NCBI GenBank assembly: GCA_902764045.1
Contig: CACWUI010000014.1
Span: 1 to 23,988 of the forward strand
Reading direction: 5' to 3'
Length of the DNA stretch: 23,988 nt
Source of the DNA: an uncultured Lachnospiraceae bacterium
Lineage (GTDB): Bacteria; Bacillota; Clostridia; Lachnospirales; Lachnospiraceae
Part shown: piece by piece, positions 15,709 through 21,313 of the stretch
Numbering within the stretch: the stretch's first letter is position 1
Layout of the letters: the number at the start of each line of letters is the position of its first letter
The notes under the pieces: generated by a model
Databases searched by the model: none
Told to the model about the DNA's origin: nothing
Seen by the model: only the letters and a program-made list of their open reading frames with translations
Program-made: the position numbers and the translations under genes

Positions 15709-16551
15709 GTGTTAAACGAGGCTCTTGCCCTGTGTGACAGATACGAAAAGATCTTTTCCATGCACGATGAAGCCTCGGAGCTTTGGAAACTAAACCACAA
15801 TGAGACGGATATGGTATCCGATGATCTGGGCACAGCCATAAGCAAGGGGCTTGAAATGTCAAAGGCTTCAAAGGGCCGTTTTCAGATCTCCATAGGAAGC
15901 GTTTCCGGGCTTTGGGATTTTCGGAGCGGTGACTCCAAGGTTCCGGAGGATGATATTTTGCGCGAAAAACTTAAACTTGTGGATGACTCATCCGTTTCTC
16001 TCACAAAAGAGACTTCGGGCTGGAAGGTCACGAAACCTGCCGGGACCGTCATTGATCTGGGTGCGGTGGCAAAGGGATATATCGCCGACAGACTGAAAGA
16101 ATTCCTTAAGTCAAAGGGCACGGAAAGCGCCGTCATCAATCTGGGCGGAAATGTCTGCTGCGTAGGCGATAAAAACGGTGAGCCCTTTAATATAGGTGTA
16201 CGAAAACCCTTTGGCGAGCTGTCGGACACCGTTGCCGTATTTGCTCTCAGTGATACCTCCCTTATATCATCAGGAATATCGGAGCGCTATTTTACGGGAG
16301 ATGACGGCAGGATCTACCATCACATTCTGGACCCTTCCACGGGTCACCCTTATGACAACGGGCTCTACCAGGTCTCTGTCATTACTGAAAGCTCGCTGGA
16401 CGGGGACTGTCTGAGCACCCTTTGCTTTACCCTGGGTCTTGACGATGGACTTGAGCTTATAGAAAACACTCCGGATACTGAAGCTTTATTTATTACAAGT
16501 GACGGCGCATTGCACTTTTCATCCGGCGCCGAAAAAATGTTGAGGAAATAA
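15709..16551 (+). CDS. apbE: FAD:protein FMN transferase ApbE (catalytic part, 5' frameshift)
   Basis: ApbE enzymes use FAD to attach FMN covalently to threonine in target flavoproteins, such as Rnf/Nqr subunits, on the outer face of the membrane. The core motif is IDLGAVAKGYIADRL. NLGGNVCCVG and HHILDPSTGHPYDNG also match the family. Conserved N-terminal sequence (GFKLDTYVTITSYDD) lies upstream of the GTG at 15709 in the same open frame, so this start truncates the domain and has no ribosome binding site. The intact gene would begin at ATG 15561 with a lipoprotein leader. plsC follows after three bases. No flavoprotein target is nearby. Confidence 0.88.
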   Translation: MLNEALALCDRYEKIFSMHDEASELWKLNHNETDMVSDDLGTAISKGLEMSKASKGRFQISIGSVSGLWDFRSGDSKVPEDDILREKLKLVDDSSVSLTKETSGWKVTKPAGTVIDLGAVAKGYIADRLKEFLKSKGTESAVINLGGNVCCVGDKNGEPFNIGVRKPFGELSDTVAVFALSDTSLISSGISERYFTGDDGRIYHHILDPSTGHPYDNGLYQVSVITESSLDGDCLSTLCFTLGLDDGLELIENTPDTEALFITSDGALHFSSGAEKMLRK

Positions 16552-16554
16552 AAA

Positions 16555-17283
16555 ATGCCTTTTTTAAGAACACTTATCAGTCTTTTATATGTGGGATTAT
16601 TTATGCTGGCAAGCCTTGTACTGCTGCCGGTAGAATTTTTCATACGAAAAAAGAGCCCTAAAGCTGCGGTGCAGTTCAGTCACAAGGTAATAACCACCGG
16701 ATTCCGTGCGCTTATTTTCTTAAGCGGCTCAAAGCCTGCGGTTTACGGTCTTGAAAATATACCAAAGGGCGTACCTGTTGTTTTTATGGGCAACCACCGC
16801 AGTTACTATGACCTGATCATTTCATACACATATCTGCCCTGTCCCACCGCCATTTATTCCAAATCCGGCTTAAAAAAAGCCCCTGCCATCAGCTCCTGGA
16901 TGCGGCGCATCAACTGCATTTTTCTTGAGAAAGATGATATGCGCCAGAACATGCAGGCAATACTCGACGGGATAGATCTTATCAAAAACGGGACTTCTTT
17001 ACTGATCTTCCCTGAGGGAAAGAGGAATAAAGGTGCAGGAGTTCTTGATTTTCACGCCGGAAGCTTTAAGCTTGCAACAAAGACAGGAGCTGCCATCGTT
17101 CCCATAGTGCAGACCCATACCCGGGAAATATTTGAGAAGCATTTTCCCTGGCTGCATCCTCAGAAGACCACGCTGGAATTCCTGCCTCCCATAGAGACAA
17201 AGGGGCTTTCCCGGGAGGATCAGAAAAATCTTCCCGCTCTTACCAGAGAGCTTATTCTGAAGGCATATCTTGAAAAAAATTAA
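16555..17283 (+). CDS. plsC: 1-acyl-sn-glycerol-3-phosphate acyltransferase family protein
   Basis: This membrane-bound acyltransferase should convert lysophosphatidic acid to phosphatidic acid in phospholipid synthesis. Residues 7-30 form a transmembrane segment. The catalytic HX4D motif is H81-RSYY-D86 in GNHRSYYD. The glycerol-phosphate binding motif is FPEGKR at 152-157, where many homologues have FPEGTR. The length (242 residues) is typical. It follows apbE by three bases, and GAGG at the end of apbE probably serves as its ribosome binding site, so the pair is co-transcribed. The family contains several acyl-acceptor specificities, so the exact substrate is inferred. Confidence 0.92.
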   Translation: MPFLRTLISLLYVGLFMLASLVLLPVEFFIRKKSPKAAVQFSHKVITTGFRALIFLSGSKPAVYGLENIPKGVPVVFMGNHRSYYDLIISYTYLPCPTAIYSKSGLKKAPAISSWMRRINCIFLEKDDMRQNMQAILDGIDLIKNGTSLLIFPEGKRNKGAGVLDFHAGSFKLATKTGAAIVPIVQTHTREIFEKHFPWLHPQKTTLEFLPPIETKGLSREDQKNLPALTRELILKAYLEKN

Positions 17284-17284
17284 T

Positions 17285-17312
17285 TTGAATTTTTAAAACA
17301 TTATGCTATAAT
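17285..17312 (+). promoter_or_regulatory. Promoter of the 148-residue membrane-anchored protein gene
   Basis: TTGAAT (17285-17290), a 16-base spacer including TGC, and TATAAT (17307-17312) lie directly after the plsC stop, about 33 bases before the next ATG. Confidence 0.65.
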
Positions 17313-17344
17313 CTATCGAAGTATTTTTTATTTGGAGGGAAATC

Positions 17345-17791
17345 ATGCCGATCTGGGCGATAATTATAATATGCATCGGTCTTGCTGTTGTGGCTGCCAT
17401 GATCATTTTCAACTTCACCCTTAAAAAGAAGTTCGAAAGAAGAGCCGACGAGCAGCAGAAGCTTATCGACGAGACCAAAGAAACAGTTACCATGCTGATC
17501 ATAGACAAAAAGAGGATGAAGTTACGGGATGCCGGTCTTCCCAAAATGGTACTGGAGGAAGCTCCAAAAAGATATGCCCGAAAGACCATGCCTATCATTA
17601 AAGCTAAGGTGGGTCCCAGGATCATGACCTTCGTGGCAAATAAGGATGTGTTTAAGACGATCCCGATCAAGACCAATGTAAAGGCTGAGGTAAGCGGTAT
17701 TTATGTTACGGGCTTTGTGCCTCTTAAGGCCTCCAAGACCGCTGACACCGCTCCGAAGAAGAAGGGCAATATTCTGGGGAAGCTATTATAA
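17345..17791 (+). CDS. Membrane-anchored basic protein of unknown function
   Basis: I do not recognise this 148-residue protein. It has one N-terminal transmembrane helix (about residues 4-26, IWAIIIICIGLAVV) followed directly by a basic, probably helical stretch (TLKKKFERRADEQQKLIDE). That puts the rest of the protein in the cytoplasm by the positive-inside rule. A region rich in Lys and Val follows (PIIKAKVGPRIMTFVANKDVF; TNVKAEVSGIYVTGFVPL), and the tail is basic (APKKKGNILGKLL). There is no signal-peptidase site or lipobox. The ribosome binding site GGAGGG, six bases before the ATG, is very strong. The gene has its own promoter and terminator, so it is expressed independently. Confidence 0.8.
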   Translation: MPIWAIIIICIGLAVVAAMIIFNFTLKKKFERRADEQQKLIDETKETVTMLIIDKKRMKLRDAGLPKMVLEEAPKRYARKTMPIIKAKVGPRIMTFVANKDVFKTIPIKTNVKAEVSGIYVTGFVPLKASKTADTAPKKKGNILGKLL

Positions 17792-17798
17792 GATCCGG

Positions 17799-17825
17799 GG
17801 AGACGTTTTATGCGTCTCCTTTTTT
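17799..17825 (+). terminator. Rho-independent terminator of the membrane-anchored protein gene
   Basis: GGAGACG (17799-17805) pairs with CGTCTCC (17813-17819) around a 7-base loop, followed by six T. It begins 8 bases after the stop codon. Confidence 0.9.
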
Positions 17826-17828
17826 GGT

Positions 17829-17925
17829 GTCCTGAGGACCACGGGGGCTGTTCTTCGAGGGACATGGGGACGGTTCTGTGTCTCCCTTGCGGGCGACACA
17901 AAAACCGTCCCTCTTGTCTCTCCCC
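17829..17925 (+). repeat. REP-like palindromic element, copy 1
   Basis: The central palindrome pairs 17867-17886 with 17891-17911 (GGGACGGTT...GTCTCCC against GGGCGACACA...CCGTCCC). It starts with GTCCTGAGGACCAC. The reverse complement of 23829-23912 is a diverged copy (GTCCGAGGGACCAC start, GACATGG, ACGGTT, GTGTCTCCC). It lies between a terminator and pncB. Form and dispersal resemble REP elements moved by Y1 tyrosine transposases, though no transposase is in the window. Confidence 0.75.
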
Positions 17926-17942
17926 TATATTAAGTATAAAAT
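17914..17942 (+). promoter_or_regulatory. Candidate pncB promoter whose -35 lies in the REP-like element
   Basis: TTGTCT (17914-17919), 17 bases, then TAAAAT (17937-17942), 24 bases before the pncB start. The -35 falls in the right edge of the palindromic element. Confidence 0.45.
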
Positions 17943-17965
17943 AGTCGGGTCAGGAGGATAAAACA

Positions 17966-19417
17966 TTGAGAAATCTTACCTTACTTACGGACCTGTACGA
18001 ACTTACCATGATGCAGGGATATTTTAAAAAGAATAATAACAAAAAAGTAATATTTGACATGTTCTACCGCAGGAACCCCTTCGGGGGCGGATACGCCATC
18101 TGCTGCGGTCTGGAGCAGGCAATTGATTATGTAAAAAATCTTCATTTTGAAAAAGAAGATATTGACTATCTGAGATCAACGGGCAAATTTGACGATGATT
18201 TTCTGGAGTATCTTAAGGACTTTAAATTTTCGGGAGATATATACGCCATACCCGAGGGTACGGTCATTTTCCCAAGGGAGCCTGTTATGAAGATAGTTGC
18301 CCCCATAGACCAGGCTCAGCTTATGGAGGCAGCCCTTCTTAACATCGTAAACCACCAATGCCTTATCGCGACCAAGGCTTCCAGAGTAGTAGAGACTGCA
18401 GGTGGCGGTGTTATGGAATTCGGGCTACGTCGCGCCCAGGGACCGGACGCGGGCATCTACGGCGCAAGAGCCGCAGTAATTGCAGGGTGCGTTGGTACAA
18501 GTAATGTGCTGGCAGCAAAGATGTTTGACATGGTGCCTCTGGGAACACATGCCCACAGCTGGATAATGAGCTTCGAAAACGAATATGAAGCATTTAAGGC
18601 TTATTCCGAAATCTATCCGGATAACTGCCTGTTGCTGGTAGACACATATGACACTTTACTTTCAGGCGTACCCAATGCCATAAGGGTATTTAATGAAATG
18701 AAAGAAGCAGGCATTAATCCTAAGCTTTACGGTATCCGCCTTGATTCTGGGGATCTGGCTTATCTTTCAAAAAAGGCAAGGGAAATGCTCGACGCTGCAG
18801 GCTTTAAGGATGCCATTATCTCAGCTTCAAGCGACTTGGACGAGCACTTAATAGCATCCCTTATTTCACAGGGTGCGCGGATCGACTCCTGGGGCGTGGG
18901 CACCAATATGATTACCGCAAAGGATAATCCGGCATTCGGCGGCGTTTATAAGCTTGCCGCTATCCAGAATGAAAATGGAGAGATGGTTCCCACCATAAAG
19001 ATTTCCGAAAACGTGGCAAAGATCTCCGATCCGGGAGATAAGATAATTTACAGGATCTATGATGAGTCCGGAAAGATCTTTGCGGATCTTATCACTCTGG
19101 CCCATGAGAAATATGATACAAGCAAGCCTCTGGAGCTTTTTGATCCGAATGAGCCCTGGAAGCGCACCGTGCTTGAACCGGGACATTTCACGATCAAGCC
19201 TTTGCTCGTGCAGGTGTTTAAGGACGGGGAATGCGTATATGCGTCCCCGGGTGTGGATGAGATATGTAAGCTTCGCGAGCGTGAGCTGGACTCCATATGG
19301 GAAGAGTCAAAACGACTTCTTAATCCCCATGAGGTGCATGTGGATATTTCACAGGAGCTTTATGATTTGAAGCAGGAGCTACTTAAGAATCACAGTAAGA
19401 AGGAGTTTCTGAACTAA
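17966..19417 (+). CDS. pncB: Nicotinate phosphoribosyltransferase
   Basis: This enzyme converts nicotinate and PRPP to nicotinate mononucleotide in the Preiss-Handler route of NAD salvage. At 483 residues it fits the long bacterial form. Recognisable motifs are LLTDLYELTMMQGYF at the N-terminus, MEFGLRRAQGPDAG near 150-163, GTHAHSW near 193-199 (with the histidine expected to take part in phosphoryl transfer), RLDSGDL near 258-264, and GVGTNMITAKDNPAFGGVYKL in the phosphate-binding region. The start is TTG at 17966, eight bases after AGGAGG; no nearby ATG has such a site. It is a single-gene unit between a REP-like element and a convergent hairpin. Confidence 0.95.
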   Translation: MRNLTLLTDLYELTMMQGYFKKNNNKKVIFDMFYRRNPFGGGYAICCGLEQAIDYVKNLHFEKEDIDYLRSTGKFDDDFLEYLKDFKFSGDIYAIPEGTVIFPREPVMKIVAPIDQAQLMEAALLNIVNHQCLIATKASRVVETAGGGVMEFGLRRAQGPDAGIYGARAAVIAGCVGTSNVLAAKMFDMVPLGTHAHSWIMSFENEYEAFKAYSEIYPDNCLLLVDTYDTLLSGVPNAIRVFNEMKEAGINPKLYGIRLDSGDLAYLSKKAREMLDAAGFKDAIISASSDLDEHLIASLISQGARIDSWGVGTNMITAKDNPAFGGVYKLAAIQNENGEMVPTIKISENVAKISDPGDKIIYRIYDESGKIFADLITLAHEKYDTSKPLELFDPNEPWKRTVLEPGHFTIKPLLVQVFKDGECVYASPGVDEICKLRERELDSIWEESKRLLNPHEVHVDISQELYDLKQELLKNHSKKEFLN

Positions 19418-19436
19418 CTTCGAGATACTATAAAAT

Positions 19437-19489
19437 ACGCCCCCGGTTATTGCTTTTTCCAATGTCGAAAAAAACAATACCGGGGGCGT
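19437..19489. terminator. GC-rich palindrome between convergent pncB and the repeat-protein gene
   Basis: ACGCCCCCGG-T-TATTG (19437-19452) pairs with CAATACCGGGGGCGT (19475-19489) with one bulged base. An inner TTTTT/AAAAA pairing flanks AATGTCG (19461-19467). It probably terminates both genes, although the trailing T tracts are weak. The heptamer also occurs in the palindromes at 5718 and 12370. Confidence 0.7.
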
Positions 19490-19538
19490 TACAATGGATC
19501 GTATGCTATGGATACATGAAACTCTTCGTCCGGTCTCC

Positions 19539-21155
19539 CTATTTGAGATTCCATGTCCATTGTTTTCTTATTTGACCATATTTATCTTTGAACGTAAATT
19601 TTAGCCATGAATAATTTCGATATTTGTAATTCGTATAAAATGAAATGTTGTAAGGATTTGCTGTATATGTAATTTTTTTAGTATATCTACCCCCTCTTGA
19701 ATCTTCCAAGATAACTTCATCACCTTGCACTGCATGATAAACTTTACCCGTCACATGATAATCGCAGTAATTAAAATCACCAAACCAACCTTCATTGCTT
19801 ATTACCTGCTTTGTGACTACTGTTTTTTTGCCACCATATTCAATTGTTACTGTATATTTACTGCCTGTTTTGTAATTGTTTTTCAAATTTATATGAGTTT
19901 CTCCATTTTTATCAGGACTGCATTTATAGGTGTCACCGGCAATTTTATAAGTATAAACTACATCTTTTGGAAAACTGGCATCTCCCCATATATCTACACT
20001 TTTATAACAATAATTTATGCTAGGCGGATCTATACAGCGCCCTTTATAATACAAATTACTACTTTCCCAAAAACGAATCTTATTTAATGTACATTTAACA
20101 GTACTCCCATTATATGTAAACGTTGCATTGTAACATTCTTTCGGAAAATTTGCTTTCGTTCCTGTAAATTTTTTTCCATTTTTGTATACGATTTGCGACA
20201 AATACTCATTGTTTGAATTGAAAAAATTACATATACCTGTAAATTTTTTTCCATTTACATAAAAATACTTTTGCAACCATCCTCTATTATTAAAACTATA
20301 TTGGTCACTACCTATATGATGATTGCCGGTTCTAAGCCACCCATTGCTACCAAAATATGACTTATGCTTTGCCGAATTCCCGTCCGGGTTCTTTGTTCCT
20401 TTGCCCATCCATTGCCAGCCGGTACGGAGCCACCCGTCACCACCGAAATAGCTCCAGTGCTTTGCCTTATTACCGTCAGGCTCTGAGGTTCCTTTTCCGA
20501 ACTGTACCCAGCCTGTCCGCAACCAGCCATTGGATCCGAAATAGCTCCAGTGCGCTTTCTTCTCTCCCTCGGCCTTGCCCATTTTATGCCAGCCGGTATA
20601 GATCTTCCCGTCCTTTCCGAAATATGACCAATGCTCGGTTTTCTCTCCCTCGGCTTTGCCCATCTTATGCCAGCCGGTATAAGCCTCGCCGTTTTTGTAA
20701 TATTTATAGCCGCCGTTTTCTTTGTACCATCCGGTTTTGCCCGTCTGTTTTGCAGCTTTAACGGTTATGGTGCATGCCGCAGTTTTACCGCCGTCCTTTG
20801 TCTTTACGGTGATCTTTGCCTTTCCTGCTTTTATGCCCTTTACATTGCCGTTTTTGTCAACGGTTGCAACTTTAGTGTTGGAACTGCTCCAGGTAACTGC
20901 TTTGTTTGTGGCATTTGAGGGGCTTACGGTAGCCGTAAGCTTAAGGGTTTTCCCTGCTGTCAGATTTGCCTTTGTTTTGTTTAATTTTACGCTTTTTACG
21001 GCAACCTTCTTGGCCTTTGTGCTGCTGTTGGTCTCCGCCTGAACTTCCTGTGCCTGCGTTGCGCTTAAAGCCAGCGGTGTCGCCACTCCTGCGGAAACGG
21101 ACGCTGCCACCAGACCCAGCACGCATAATTTTTTCCTTATCAACTTTCCTTTCAT
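19539..21155 (-). CDS. Secreted surface protein with Big_2-like domain and cell-wall-binding repeats
   Basis: This 538-residue exported protein has a signal peptide (about residues 1-41, KLIRKKLCVLGLVAASV then TQAQEVQAE). A bacterial Ig-like (Big_2) domain spans 52-133 (VKLNKTKANLTAGKTLKLTATVSP; WSSSNTKVATVDKNG). About five choline/glucan-binding-like repeats cover 141-298, each with TGW...HWSYFG...GWLRTGW. Such repeats often bind teichoic-acid choline or glycans. The C-terminal 240 residues are rich in Tyr, Asn and Lys, match no domain I know, and are encoded by clearly AT-richer DNA. The ATG at 21155 follows AAAGGAG, and a near-consensus promoter lies about 60 bases upstream of the ATG. Ligand and function are unknown; a surface adhesin or wall-associated role is an inference. 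Confidence 0.85.
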   Translation of the reverse strand: MKGKLIRKKLCVLGLVAASVSAGVATPLALSATQAQEVQAETNSSTKAKKVAVKSVKLNKTKANLTAGKTLKLTATVSPSNATNKAVTWSSSNTKVATVDKNGNVKGIKAGKAKITVKTKDGGKTAACTITVKAAKQTGKTGWYKENGGYKYYKNGEAYTGWHKMGKAEGEKTEHWSYFGKDGKIYTGWHKMGKAEGEKKAHWSYFGSNGWLRTGWVQFGKGTSEPDGNKAKHWSYFGGDGWLRTGWQWMGKGTKNPDGNSAKHKSYFGSNGWLRTGNHHIGSDQYSFNNRGWLQKYFYVNGKKFTGICNFFNSNNEYLSQIVYKNGKKFTGTKANFPKECYNATFTYNGSTVKCTLNKIRFWESSNLYYKGRCIDPPSINYCYKSVDIWGDASFPKDVVYTYKIAGDTYKCSPDKNGETHINLKNNYKTGSKYTVTIEYGGKKTVVTKQVISNEGWFGDFNYCDYHVTGKVYHAVQGDEVILEDSRGGRYTKKITYTANPYNISFYTNYKYRNYSWLKFTFKDKYGQIRKQWTWNLK

Positions 21156-21190
21156 AATGTTTTCTCCTTTAATAAAAAACAGGGTATCAA

Positions 21191-21233
21191 AAAAACAGAT
21201 AATATTATCCTCACGGTAACATTATCTGTTTTT
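21191..21233 (-). terminator. Terminator of the clostripain-like gene
   Basis: A perfect 13-base stem (21191-21203 with 21221-21233, AAAAACAGATAAT) with a 17-base loop ends in a T run on the minus strand, about 80 bases after the stop codon. Its ascending arm contains the -10 box of the next gene. Confidence 0.8.
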
Positions 21234-21249
21234 CGGTTTTCTCTGTCAA
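21221..21249 (-). promoter_or_regulatory. Near-consensus promoter of the secreted repeat-protein gene
   Basis: Minus-strand TTGACA (21249-21244), a 17-base spacer and GATAAT (21226-21221) give 11 of 12 consensus positions. Initiation would fall in the loop of the terminator hairpin, leaving a leader of about 60 bases. Confidence 0.75.
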
Positions 21250-21313
21250 TGATTATTTGATTGGGAGACATGAGGGGATCTCCATTTCTCCCTAAAAGCG
21301 TATGCTCTAAAAA

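Noticed and set aside
20357..20761. Plus-strand 134-codon frame opposite the wall-binding repeats
   Set aside because: The repetitive pattern mirrors the repeats of the surface protein on the other strand.
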